From NCBI RefSeq assembly GCF_014384905.1, contig NZ_JACRSV010000002.1:186001-250000 (forward strand): 64,000 nt of DNA, given 5' to 3'. A model generated the notes under the pieces. The model ran no database searches and was not told where the DNA came from. It was given only the letters and a program-made list of their open reading frames with translations. The DNA comes from Fumia xinanensis (lineage in GTDB: Bacteria > Bacillota > Clostridia > Oscillospirales > Ruminococcaceae). The position numbers and the translations under genes were made by a program. Shown here in pieces: positions 6,953 to 14,865 of the stretch; the stretch's first letter is position 1; every line of letters starts with the position of its first letter.

Positions 6953-8137
6953 ATGGATCGTTTCGTATATCTCGACAACAGCGCGACAACAAAGGTTTCG
7001 GAACGCGTTTTTGAAGCCATGGTTCCGTATTTGACGGAGCATTACGGCAACCCGTCCAGTATTTATGGAATTGGGCGGGAGGCCCATGCTGCCATCGACG
7101 AGGCACGGGAAAAGGTGGCGAAAGCCATTAACGCCAAATCCCGCGAGATTTATTTTACCGGCTGCGGCACTGAATCAGACAACTGGGCCATCAAGGGAGC
7201 TGCCCGCCATTTAGCCAAAAAGGGCAAGAAACACATCATTACATCGGTTTTTGAGCATCATGCGGTACTCCATACCTGCCAGTCGCTGGAAAAGGAAGGA
7301 TTTGAAGTCACTTACCTAACGGTGGACAGTGAAGGCTATGTGAGTCCCTCTGATGTGGAGAATGCCATCCGGGAGGATACGGCCCTTGTCACCATCATGT
7401 ATGCAAACAATGAAATCGGCACTATCCAGCCCATCGCGGAAATTGGAAAAATCTGTCGGGACAAAAAGGTGCTGTTTCATACTGACGCGGTGCAGGCCAT
7501 CGGCAACGTGCGCATCGATGTACAGGCGGAGAACATCGACATGTTGTCTCTTTCAGGGCATAAAATCCACGCGCCCAAAGGAGTGGGAGCCCTGTACGTC
7601 CGTCAGGGCGTCGTTATCGACAACTTTATGGACGGCGGCGCGCAGGAGAACAACAAACGGGGCGGCACCGAGAATTTAGCTTCCATCGTCGGCTTGGGCG
7701 CCGCTATGGAAGAAGCGCACAACGGCTTGGAGGAGAAGGCGGCGAAGCTTACTATTTTACGAGACAAGCTCATTGACAATCTCTTAAAAATCCCCCACAC
7801 CCGCTTAAACGGGGGCCGGGAAAACCGGCTCTGCACCAACGTGAACATTTCCTTTGAGGGAATCGAGGGAGAAGGCCTGTTGCTTCTGCTCGACCTCAAT
7901 GGAATCGCCGGCTCATCCGGCTCTGCCTGTACGTCGGGGTCTCTCGACCCGTCCCATGTGCTGTTGGCCATCGGACTGGAACACGGCATTGCCCACGGAT
8001 CCCTTCGGCTGAGTCTGGGCAGATACAATACTGAAGAGGACGTCGATTACGCACTTCAGGTCATTCCTCAAGTGGTGGAGCGGCTCCGGGCCATGTCACC
8101 AGTGTGGCAGGAAATGAAAGAACAAGGTTTGGTTTGA
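6953..8137 (+). CDS. nifS: cysteine desulfurase
   Basis: PLP enzyme that takes sulfur from cysteine as a persulfide and hands it to the scaffold NifU and to MnmA. PLP lysine K204 lies in SGHKIHAPKG; the sulfur-carrying C326 lies in SSGSACTSGSLDPSHVL, the class I (NifS/IscS) loop. FHTDAVQA carries the PLP-ring Asp. 394 residues. GAAAGGGA upstream of the ATG. First gene of nifS-nifU with mnmA just beyond; the neighbourhood points to both Fe-S cluster assembly and tRNA thiolation. Confidence 0.96.
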   Translation: MDRFVYLDNSATTKVSERVFEAMVPYLTEHYGNPSSIYGIGREAHAAIDEAREKVAKAINAKSREIYFTGCGTESDNWAIKGAARHLAKKGKKHIITSVFEHHAVLHTCQSLEKEGFEVTYLTVDSEGYVSPSDVENAIREDTALVTIMYANNEIGTIQPIAEIGKICRDKKVLFHTDAVQAIGNVRIDVQAENIDMLSLSGHKIHAPKGVGALYVRQGVVIDNFMDGGAQENNKRGGTENLASIVGLGAAMEEAHNGLEEKAAKLTILRDKLIDNLLKIPHTRLNGGRENRLCTNVNISFEGIEGEGLLLLLDLNGIAGSSGSACTSGSLDPSHVLLAIGLEHGIAHGSLRLSLGRYNTEEDVDYALQVIPQVVERLRAMSPVWQEMKEQGLV

Positions 8138-8156
8138 GATAGAAAGGAAGATTTTT

Positions 8157-8585
8157 ATGATGTATAGCGCGAAGGTGATGGAGCATTTTGCAAGTCCTCA
8201 CAACGTAGGTGAAATGCCGGATGCAAACGGCGTCGGCGAAGTAGGAAACCAGAAATGCGGCGACATCATGAAGATGTATATTAAAGTAGAGAACAATGTG
8301 ATCGTAGACGTAAAGTTTCTCACCTTTGGATGTGGAGCGGCTATCGCCACCAGTTCCATGGCTACCGACCTTATCAAAGGCCAGCCTTTGAGCGAGGCGC
8401 TAAAGCTGACCAATAAGGCTGTCGTTGAAGCGCTGGACGGCCTGCCGGCGGTGAAGCTTCACTGCTCGGTTTTGGCGGAACAGGCCATCAAGGCGGCCAT
8501 TGCTGATTATTACCGCCGCCAGGGCATCGATCCTACACCCATCGTCGGGGAGATTGAGGACTGCGAAGCCTGCCACTGTCATTAA
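8157..8585 (+). CDS. nifU: Fe-S cluster scaffold protein NifU/IscU-like
   Basis: Scaffold on which [Fe-S] clusters are built from NifS-derived sulfur. The three ligand cysteines C34 (NQKCGD), C59 (FGCGAA) and C103 (KLHCSV) are all present, with D36 after the first. It ends in an unusual Cys/His tail CEACHCH that could bind metal. The IscU LPPVK chaperone motif is replaced by LPAVK. 142 residues; either of two adjacent ATGs (8157, 8160) may start. 19 bp after nifS, GAAAGGAAG upstream. Confidence 0.94.
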   Translation: MMYSAKVMEHFASPHNVGEMPDANGVGEVGNQKCGDIMKMYIKVENNVIVDVKFLTFGCGAAIATSSMATDLIKGQPLSEALKLTNKAVVEALDGLPAVKLHCSVLAEQAIKAAIADYYRRQGIDPTPIVGEIEDCEACHCH

Positions 8586-8591
8586 ACGCCG

Positions 8592-8633
8592 AAAGCGGGG
8601 ACGATAAGAAACCCTTACCGTCCCCGCTTTTTA
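8592..8633 (+). terminator. terminator after nifU
   Basis: AAAGCGGGGACG (8592-8603) / CGTCCCCGCTTT (8619-8630) with further TAAG/CTTA pairing in the loop, then T residues. Confidence 0.85.
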
Positions 8634-8746
8634 TCAAGTTCAAAGGGATTTCTCCCCTTTATCCAACAAGCGTTTGCCGTGCTTTCAGGGCTACGTAACC
8701 CGAGCCGAGAAAAGTGGACAGCAGCGCAGTATGTGAGGTGTCCGGA

Positions 8747-9775
8747 TTGGAAAAGAAAAAGGTTTTGGTGGCGCTGAGCGGTGGGGTGGACAGCTCGGTC
8801 TGCGTCCATCTGCTGAAGCAGGCAGGCTATGAGGTGGGGGCGGTGGTTCTCAAAATGTCTCCGGCCCACGAGGGAACAGTAGAGGACGCCCGGCGTTCTG
8901 CGGAAGAACAGGGTATCCCGCTGGTGGTTAAAGATATGTCAGAACCGTTTCAAAAGGAAGTAGTTTCCTACTTTGTTTCAGAATACCAAAGGGGCAGGAC
9001 GCCAAATCCCTGCATTGTCTGCAACCCTCTGGTGAAATTCAAGGCTCTTATCGATACGGCGGACGAGGAAGGGTACGATTTCGTCGCCACTGGCCATTAC
9101 GCAAAGCTTATTCGCAAAGACAGCCTCACCTACCTCGCAAAAGGGGATTCGCTGGCCCGGGATCAGTCCTATATGCTTTACAGGCTGGGTCAGCGGGAAC
9201 TTTCTCGGCTCCTGTTTCCATTGGCGGAGCTCCCAAAGGATGAGGTGCGGAAAATTGCCGCCCAGATCGGTCTCAGCTGCGCCCAGAAGCCCGACAGCCA
9301 GGAAATCTGCTTCATCCCGGACAACGATTACGCCAGATACATTGAAGAGAAATACGGCACTTCCGGCCCCGGCGACTTCATTTCGCCGGAGGGGGTTCCC
9401 TGTGGCAGACACAAAGGGATTATCCACTACACGGTGGGGCAACGCAAAAGGCTGGGGATCGCGCTGGGCCGTCCGGTGTTCGTCAAAGAAATAGATCCCG
9501 TTACAAACCGGGTGTATCTGTCGGACGAAAAAGACGCTTACGAGAATGAGATTCTCGTTTCCGGGATTTCCATGACCTATCCTGAGAGCATCCGTGACGG
9601 TATTCGGGCGGAGGTGAAAATCCGCTCCCGAGCTACAACCGTTCCCTGTGAAGTGTTCATTGAGGGAGAAAAACTGAAGGTCGTGTTTGACGAGCCCCAG
9701 AAAGCCCCGGCCAAGGGCCAGTCGGCAGTTTTGTACGACGGCGCTATTGTTTTGGGCGGCGGGTTTATTGAATGA
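8747..9775 (+). CDS. mnmA: tRNA-specific 2-thiouridylase MnmA
   Basis: Adenylates U34 of Lys, Glu and Gln tRNAs and inserts sulfur. PP-loop SGGVDSS is at residues 11-17; catalytic cysteines are in NPCIVCNP and DSQEICFIPD; ATGHYA and HYTVGQRKRLGIA are family blocks, with a C-terminal beta barrel. TTG 8747 is preferred as start: GAGGTG sits about 6 nt upstream and the product then begins at the usual place (EKKKVLVALSGG). An upstream in-frame GTG at 8714 has no good ribosome site. The gene follows nifS/nifU, which can supply its sulfur, but a terminator separates them. Confidence 0.93.
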   Translation: MEKKKVLVALSGGVDSSVCVHLLKQAGYEVGAVVLKMSPAHEGTVEDARRSAEEQGIPLVVKDMSEPFQKEVVSYFVSEYQRGRTPNPCIVCNPLVKFKALIDTADEEGYDFVATGHYAKLIRKDSLTYLAKGDSLARDQSYMLYRLGQRELSRLLFPLAELPKDEVRKIAAQIGLSCAQKPDSQEICFIPDNDYARYIEEKYGTSGPGDFISPEGVPCGRHKGIIHYTVGQRKRLGIALGRPVFVKEIDPVTNRVYLSDEKDAYENEILVSGISMTYPESIRDGIRAEVKIRSRATTVPCEVFIEGEKLKVVFDEPQKAPAKGQSAVLYDGAIVLGGGFIE

Positions 9776-9860
9776 CAGCTATGTATCGTTCGTTTTCCAA
9801 TTTCAAGAGGCTTCGGTGTCCAATGAGGTGCCCTAGAAAGCTTGTGTAATAATAACCGAC

Positions 9861-9905
9861 AAAAAGCCGGTGGAGCGGGTCTAAATCCGTTCCACCGGCT
9901 TTTTC
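9861..9905. terminator. shared terminator between mnmA and the convergent small gene
   Basis: AAAAAGCCGGTGGA / TCCACCGGCTTTTT with an internal loop. It lies after mnmA on the plus strand and overlaps the 3' end of the minus-strand Cys-rich gene. Confidence 0.85.
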
Positions 9906-10051
9906 TGCGCAGCATCGGCTGGAGAACTTGACAGCTTCCGGTAATAGCAGCAGCCGTCCACTTTGTTGTTGCTTACATATGCTGTATCGGTCAGACAGCA
10001 GTATCCGTCCTTCTGATAGGTGCAGTCTTTGCTGCAGGAAACCAAATTCAT
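9881..10051 (-). CDS. Cys-rich small protein, 56 aa
   Basis: ATG at 10051 is preceded by AGAGGGG. The product starts MNLVSCSKDCTYQKDGYCC and has six cysteines (6, 10, 18, 19, 34, 35) in a C-x3-C-x7-CC-x14-CC pattern, with a polar Ser/Ala/Lys tail. Similar short Cys-rich proteins are widespread in Clostridia, sometimes under misleading database names; the pattern suggests a metal- or disulfide-stabilised knuckle. Function unknown. Convergent with mnmA and sharing its terminator. Confidence 0.7.
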   Translation of the reverse strand: MNLVSCSKDCTYQKDGYCCLTDTAYVSNNKVDGCCYYRKLSSSPADAAQKKPVERI

Positions 10052-10355
10052 ACAACCCCTCTTTTTGCTCTAATTTACTGTTATTGTTCAGAATTTTTCT
10101 CTTTTTATACGAAGAGGCGGTGAAAAACTTTTTATTTTAATTACTCTCATTTGTAAAGGGACAAAAAATCATAGCAAATCAAGCCTTTTATCTTTTGTCG
10201 GAATCATATTGAGGGAATTGCTGACCGCAATTTTTATGATACCTCACTTTGTCCAGATAATTTTCATAAAAATACTAAGGTTCATTGGGTGATAATTTTT
10301 TGTTTTGCAGACACACTAATACAGTCGAAAAAATTCATCAAGCGGAGGGATCAGG
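10052..10355. other. gene-free stretch, AT-rich
   Basis: About 300 bp with no credible ORF. It should hold the promoter of the Cys-rich gene (minus) and of the adaptor gene (plus), but I see no near-consensus pair. ATTGC-TGACC-GCAAT followed by TTTTT (near 10219) is a weak terminator-like hairpin. Confidence 0.4.
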
Positions 10356-11333
10356 TTGAAGAAATATGCGGTGCTGATCACCATTACAGGGCTTGTCACA
10401 GCAGGCCTTCTATCGTTGCCTGTCCTGGCGGATGCGGTGGTGCCGCAGGTTCAGACGGTCAAAATGCAGCAAATGCCTTACACCGAAACCGTAACTGTCA
10501 GCGGCACAGTAGAAGAACAAAAGAAAAAGGAAATTTCTCTCGATCTGCCCATTGTGCCGGAACAGGTAATGGTAGGAGTCGGGGATAAGGTGGAAGCGGG
10601 AGACGTGCTGGCAACGATTGATATAAACGCCACCAAAAACGCCATTGCAAAGATCGCTTCCCAGTACTTGGACATTATTCCCCAGGAACTCCAGGCGGCC
10701 ATAGAAAATTTTGATTTGGAAAGTCTCTTGGAGTCGGGGGCCTTCCCCACTGAAATCGTCAGCACTGCTTCGGGGACGGTGACAAATTTATCCCTGACTG
10801 AAGGCAATCTCTCCCTTCCAAAATCTACAGCGGCGGTGGTGGCCACCACCGACAAGCTGCGGGGAAGATTTTTCGTCAGCGAAAAGGACGCCGCTAAAAT
10901 CACAGAGGGAAGCCAAGTCCTTTTTACTGCGAGCGCTGTCGACAACGGGATTTTCGCCGGAAGCGTCCTCAGCGTCGCGCCTACGGCTTATCAGCGGCTT
11001 TCTGGATTAAACTATGATACTGTCGTCGATGTGGCGGTGAACATTGATAATACCTATGGGCTTTTAAAATCGGGTTACACCATCAAAGGAAAAATTCCGG
11101 TGGGGGAGACGAGAGAAGTGAATCTCCTTCCATATGAGGCCATTCAGCAGGACGAAAACGGAACAGAATATGTTTATGTTTACGAAGAGGGCCGGGCTGT
11201 GCGGCGGGATATCGAGACGGGGGAGGAGTTTTCCACTTCTACCGAAATTCTAAGTGGGATATTGCCGAATGAACTGGTCATTTATAACAGCGCGGCTGTC
11301 AAGGACGGAGAGCTGGTACGTGTGAGCCGATAG
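10356..11333 (+). CDS. MacA/HlyD-like periplasmic adaptor subunit
   Basis: TTG start with GGAGGGATCAGG upstream. Residues 1-26 form a signal peptide or membrane anchor (KKYAVLITITGLVTAGLLS). A split biotinyl-lipoyl-like domain follows (VGDKVEAGDVLATID, then STASGTVTNLSLTEGN), then a beta barrel (VATTDKLRGRFFVSEKDA) and a membrane-proximal domain (AVRRDIETG). Adaptors of this family sit outside the membrane and couple to an ABC permease. The helical hairpin is short. The permease gene follows after 100 bp, but no ATPase gene is present. Substrate unknown. Confidence 0.85.
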   Translation: MKKYAVLITITGLVTAGLLSLPVLADAVVPQVQTVKMQQMPYTETVTVSGTVEEQKKKEISLDLPIVPEQVMVGVGDKVEAGDVLATIDINATKNAIAKIASQYLDIIPQELQAAIENFDLESLLESGAFPTEIVSTASGTVTNLSLTEGNLSLPKSTAAVVATTDKLRGRFFVSEKDAAKITEGSQVLFTASAVDNGIFAGSVLSVAPTAYQRLSGLNYDTVVDVAVNIDNTYGLLKSGYTIKGKIPVGETREVNLLPYEAIQQDENGTEYVYVYEEGRAVRRDIETGEEFSTSTEILSGILPNELVIYNSAAVKDGELVRVSR

Positions 11334-11434
11334 AAGTTAGTTTGAATCAATTCAGACTGCAGGATTTGGCTGTCTAGCCCAAGCGCTTTCCTGCCGCTGC
11401 ACGTCATCACAAAACTTGAAAATGAGGTATGGGT

Positions 11435-12616
11435 ATGGAGAGCTTAAAAAGCGCATGGAACAATATCTTCCGCCAGCGCTCCCGTTCTTTGCTGACGGTG
11501 CTGGGTATCGCAATCGGGGTCTTTTCCGTGGTGCTCATTGGAACCATCAGTGACATCGGAAAAACCGTCATCAACAATGAGCTAAGCAGTATGGGCATTG
11601 ACGGCCTGGCGGTGAGCAGTTCTTCCAGCTCCGGGGTCACCTTGTCGGAAGAGCAGCTTGATGCTATCAAGTCGTCAGAATTGGTGGCGGACGCCACTCC
11701 GCTGCTTTTTGCCTATACTGACGTTTATTCCCGGGGAGAAAAGGAAAAAACGGTCATTATGGGCATCGATTCCAACGCTACCGACATTATCTCCCTGACG
11801 CCCCTGTACGGCAGGCTCATCGATCGGGCTGACGTAAAGGGCTACCGGGAGGTCTGCGTAGTGGATGAGGCCTTCGCCCAGTCCGTCTATCATCGCAGCA
11901 ACATCGTGGGCAAAAAAATTGAAGTTGAGCTGGAGGGCAAACCCGTTTGCTTCGAGGTGGTTGGAGTGGTAAAAACCGGCGGCAACCTGATGCAGAATAT
12001 GATGGGCAGCTATGTGCCCAGTTTTATCTATCTTCCCTACAGCACCCAGCGGGTGTACACCGGGACCGATGATTTTGATCAGATTGCCGTTAAGCTGAAA
12101 AAAGGAGAGGATACTTCCGCAGCCCAGCAGGTTATCGGCCGGCTTATGGATGCTGAATTGGGTGGAACTGAAACGGTGAAAATCGAAAACCTGAGCGGGT
12201 ACAAGAAGGAACTCAATTCGGTTCTCAGCGGCGTCAGCGCCATTTTGGGGGTCATCGCCGGAATCAGCTTGATTGTGGCCGGACTTTCCATCATGACGGT
12301 GATGTTGGTGTCGGTCAACGAGAGGACCCGGGAAATCGGGATCAAAAAGTCTATCGGAGCTTCCTCCGGCCGGATTGTCCGAGAGTTTATGCTGGAGGCG
12401 TTTTTTCTCTCCCTGCTGGGAAGCGCTGTAGGGTGTCTGGCAGGGGTTTTCGTAGGGGGAGCTGGCAGCCTGCTGGTCGGAGTAGGCTTTGCATTTAATG
12501 GCAGTTTGATCGCCGTCTGCGTGGTTTTTGCAGTCCTGACGGGAGTTGTGTTCGGTGTGTATCCGGCGTTGAAAGCTTCCCGTCTCAAGCCGGCGGAGGC
12601 ACTTCGGCGGGAATAG
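11435..12616 (+). CDS. MacB/FtsX-type ABC transporter permease
   Basis: About 393 residues. One N-terminal membrane span (RSLLTVLGIAIGVFSVVLI), a large extracytoplasmic MacB core domain (about 45-265), then three C-terminal spans (ILGVIAGISLIVAGLSIMTV, FFLSLLGSAVGCLAGVFVG, LIAVCVVFAVLTGVVFGVYP). The coupling segment VNERTREIGIKKSIGASSG and the C-terminal YPALKASRLKPAEALRRE are hallmarks. Start at ATG 11435 because GAGGT lies 8 nt before it; it abuts ATG 11429 directly. Such permeases transmit mechanical work rather than form a channel. The needed ATPase is not encoded here. Confidence 0.9.
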   Translation: MESLKSAWNNIFRQRSRSLLTVLGIAIGVFSVVLIGTISDIGKTVINNELSSMGIDGLAVSSSSSSGVTLSEEQLDAIKSSELVADATPLLFAYTDVYSRGEKEKTVIMGIDSNATDIISLTPLYGRLIDRADVKGYREVCVVDEAFAQSVYHRSNIVGKKIEVELEGKPVCFEVVGVVKTGGNLMQNMMGSYVPSFIYLPYSTQRVYTGTDDFDQIAVKLKKGEDTSAAQQVIGRLMDAELGGTETVKIENLSGYKKELNSVLSGVSAILGVIAGISLIVAGLSIMTVMLVSVNERTREIGIKKSIGASSGRIVREFMLEAFFLSLLGSAVGCLAGVFVGGAGSLLVGVGFAFNGSLIAVCVVFAVLTGVVFGVYPALKASRLKPAEALRRE

Positions 12617-12624
12617 GAGGAAAT

Positions 12625-12765
12625 ATGGAAGAACGAACGGGTCGGTTTCATTGTGCTGACCTGCCTGAGCAGGCGGTGGAGGCTGTTCGACAGTATGAGG
12701 CTGATTTAAAACGAATGATGGGTAAAGATCTCATCCTTATTGCCTATGAGGAAGAAAAAAGCTGA
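12625..12765 (+). CDS. small ORF, 46 aa, tight behind the permease
   Basis: ATG 12625 has an excellent ribosome site (TAGGAGGAAAT) that overlaps the TAG stop of the permease gene, so translation is probably coupled. The product starts MEERTGRFHCADLPEQAVEA, continues with an acidic/basic helix (VRQYEADLKRMMGKD) and ends LILIAYEEEKS. It looks like a small cytoplasmic alpha/beta protein. No family recognised. A strong terminator follows at once, so it is the last gene of this operon. Confidence 0.65.
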   Translation: MEERTGRFHCADLPEQAVEAVRQYEADLKRMMGKDLILIAYEEEKS

Positions 12766-12780
12766 TTGATGGAAAGCAAA

Positions 12781-12823
12781 AAACGCCCGGAAGCGAACAT
12801 TATCGCTTCCGGGCGTTTAAATG
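12781..12823. terminator. bidirectional terminator
   Basis: Perfect 16-bp stem AAACGCCCGGAAGCGA / TCGCTTCCGGGCGTTT with a 6-nt loop, between the convergent 46-aa ORF and the metallo-hydrolase gene. Confidence 0.9.
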
Positions 12824-12826
12824 TTT

Positions 12827-13675
12827 TTATATTTCTACTTCCATGCCATCGAAGGACACATCCATGCCCTCGGGGTTTACCACATCACAGAGCTCTTTGT
12901 GGAGCATGCCGTTGTTGTGGGAAAAATGGTTTAGAATATAGCGAGTGTGTTCGTCACAGATGCCGCGGGCAAGCATCTTGTCCCGGAGCATTTTCGCATC
13001 ATAAAAGCCCATGTGTCCGCCGTTTTCCTGGCCGTCCAACAGTCCGCAGGTACAGTCAAAGCTAACGAGATCCACCTTCTTGTTTTCCTTTTGGAGGTAA
13101 TCCAGAACTTCGTCCAAAGCGCGGCCGGTGTCGTGCATGTAAAGGACGGATTTATCCCCTTCTTCGATGAGATAGAAAAACGCCTGCATCAAAGGAATCT
13201 CAGTCATATGCCGGGCTGGAAGAGGGGTAACGGTATAAGGTCCGGCCTGAACCGGTTGGTAAGCGTGGAGGACGTGCCAATGGAGCTTTTCGTCGATATC
13301 CTCGCCGATTTCCATGCCCGCCTGCTGGTAAAAGTGGTTTTTAGTGTGGTAGGAGCAGTAGATGTGCATTTCCTCACTAACCAGATTGTGGCCGAAGGCG
13401 CCGCCCCGCATGGCCAGTTCCAAGGGATAGAAATGGTCAGAATGGGCATGGGTGATAAAAAGGTATTTAATAGCGGTAAGGTCTACGTTGTGGAGCAGAG
13501 CATGCATATATGTATCCGCCGGCAGGTCCACCATCATATCGTCGTTGATGAGGGTTTGAGAGCGGGTGCGGATGTCTTTTCCGCCCCGTTTGCGTGCTTC
13601 GTCACAGTATTTGCAGCGGCAGAACGCACCGGGCCAGCCCTCAGCGGCAGCGGTGCCCAAGTATTTCATTTTCAT
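12827..13675 (-). CDS. metallo-beta-lactamase-fold hydrolase (PhnP-like), copy 1
   Basis: 282 residues. The metal motif THAHSDH is at 75-81, with further ligands likely in ARHMTEIP, MHDTGRAL and LNHFSHNNG. An N-terminal C-x-C-x2-C (residues 19-24, FCRCKYCDEA) resembles the structural zinc knuckle of PhnP cyclic phosphodiesterases. Substrate unknown; a phosphodiester is an inference from that likeness. AGACCAATGAAAATG at the start: AAAGACC is a weak ribosome site. A clear paralogue lies directly upstream on the same strand. Confidence 0.85.
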   Translation of the reverse strand: MKMKYLGTAAAEGWPGAFCRCKYCDEARKRGGKDIRTRSQTLINDDMMVDLPADTYMHALLHNVDLTAIKYLFITHAHSDHFYPLELAMRGGAFGHNLVSEEMHIYCSYHTKNHFYQQAGMEIGEDIDEKLHWHVLHAYQPVQAGPYTVTPLPARHMTEIPLMQAFFYLIEEGDKSVLYMHDTGRALDEVLDYLQKENKKVDLVSFDCTCGLLDGQENGGHMGFYDAKMLRDKMLARGICDEHTRYILNHFSHNNGMLHKELCDVVNPEGMDVSFDGMEVEI

Positions 13676-13836
13676 TGGTCTTTCCTCCAGACGTTGGTAG
13701 TGTTATATATGGTGTTTTCTTCCCTAATCCTATCACAACAGAGGCAAAGAAACAAGATAAAAATTACGAAAAAACTTGAGCTTTTTTATCTAATTGTTCA
13801 GCCTTGGGAAAACAGAGTCAAAACATCTTACGGCTC

Positions 13837-14688
13837 TTATAGTTTTACTTCCATGCCGTCGAAGGCTACTTCCAATCCCTGTGGATTGACCGCTTCGCAG
13901 AGTTCTTTATGATGAACTCCGCTGTTATGGGAAAAGTGATTGACCACATAACGGGTGTCTTGATGGCAAATTTTCAAGTGAAGCAGCTTTTCTCGCAGAC
14001 GGATGTTGTCGTCGACACCCATGTGTCCATCTTTGTCGCCGCCGCTGGGGTTCAGTTCATAGGTGCAGTCGAAACTCACAAGATCGACTTTTTTGTTCTC
14101 TTTTTGCAGGTACAAGAGCACGTCGTCCAAAGCACGGCCAGTGTCATGAAGATAGAGGATAGATTTTTTTCCGTCTTCAATCAGGTAGCAGAAGGGCTGC
14201 ATCAGCGGTATTTCATTCATGTGCTTGGCGGGAAGAGGCGTTACGGTATAGGGGCCGGCATGCACTGGTTCGTAGGGATGGAGGATATGCCAGCGAATAT
14301 GAGCGTCCACTTCTTCGCAAAACTGCATTCCAGCATACTGGTAGCAAAAATTTTTGGCATGGTAAGAACTGTAAACATTCAGGTTTTCGCTTGCCATATC
14401 GTGACCGTAAGGTCCGCCTCGCATAACTAGCTCTGACGGATAAAAATGGTCGGAATGGGGGTGGGTGATGAAAAGGTATTTGACAGCGCTCAGGTCTATG
14501 CTGTGGTGCAGACTGTGGGCATAGGTGTCCGCCGGCCAATCCAACATCAAATCGTCGTTGATAAGGGCTTGGGAGCGGGTGCGGATGTCTTTCCCGCCCC
14601 GTTTTTTGGCTTCCAGGCAGTATTTGCAGCGACAGAAGACAGCGGGCCATCCTTCCGAGGCGGCGGTGCCCAGATATTTGATTTTCAT
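13837..14688 (-). CDS. metallo-beta-lactamase-fold hydrolase (PhnP-like), copy 2
   Basis: 283 residues, collinear with copy 1 over the whole length and identical in long blocks (LQKENKKVDLVSFDCT, AGPYTVTPLPA). Motifs kept: CRCKYC at 19-24, THPHSDH at 75-81, LHDTGRAL. So both copies should be active. 161 bp of AT-rich DNA separates the genes. GGGAGGAAATCTCA precedes the ATG. Tandem duplication; divergence is spread evenly, so it is not recent. Confidence 0.85.
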   Translation of the reverse strand: MKIKYLGTAASEGWPAVFCRCKYCLEAKKRGGKDIRTRSQALINDDLMLDWPADTYAHSLHHSIDLSAVKYLFITHPHSDHFYPSELVMRGGPYGHDMASENLNVYSSYHAKNFCYQYAGMQFCEEVDAHIRWHILHPYEPVHAGPYTVTPLPAKHMNEIPLMQPFCYLIEDGKKSILYLHDTGRALDDVLLYLQKENKKVDLVSFDCTYELNPSGGDKDGHMGVDDNIRLREKLLHLKICHQDTRYVVNHFSHNSGVHHKELCEAVNPQGLEVAFDGMEVKL

Positions 14689-14803
14689 TGAGATTTCCTC
14701 CCTAAAATATATTTGAACTGAGTAAAACTTTATTTTATCCTATCACAAAAAAGAATATGATGCAAGAAAAAATGCTATGGCAGCAAAAATTTTTTCAGTA
14801 TTC

Positions 14804-14832
14804 TTGACCTGTACTGTGGCGGATCTTATAAT
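14804..14832 (+). promoter_or_regulatory. sigma-A promoter of lipoprotein-esterase genes
   Basis: TTGACC (14804-14809), 17 bp, TATAAT (14827-14832). Confidence 0.8.
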
Positions 14833-14865
14833 AGAAACAAATCAATGAAAAAGGCGGAGAGTGGG

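Noticed and set aside
9928..10140. 70-codon plus-strand ORF
   Set aside because: Antisense to the Cys-rich small gene, which has the better ribosome site and a meaningful cysteine pattern.
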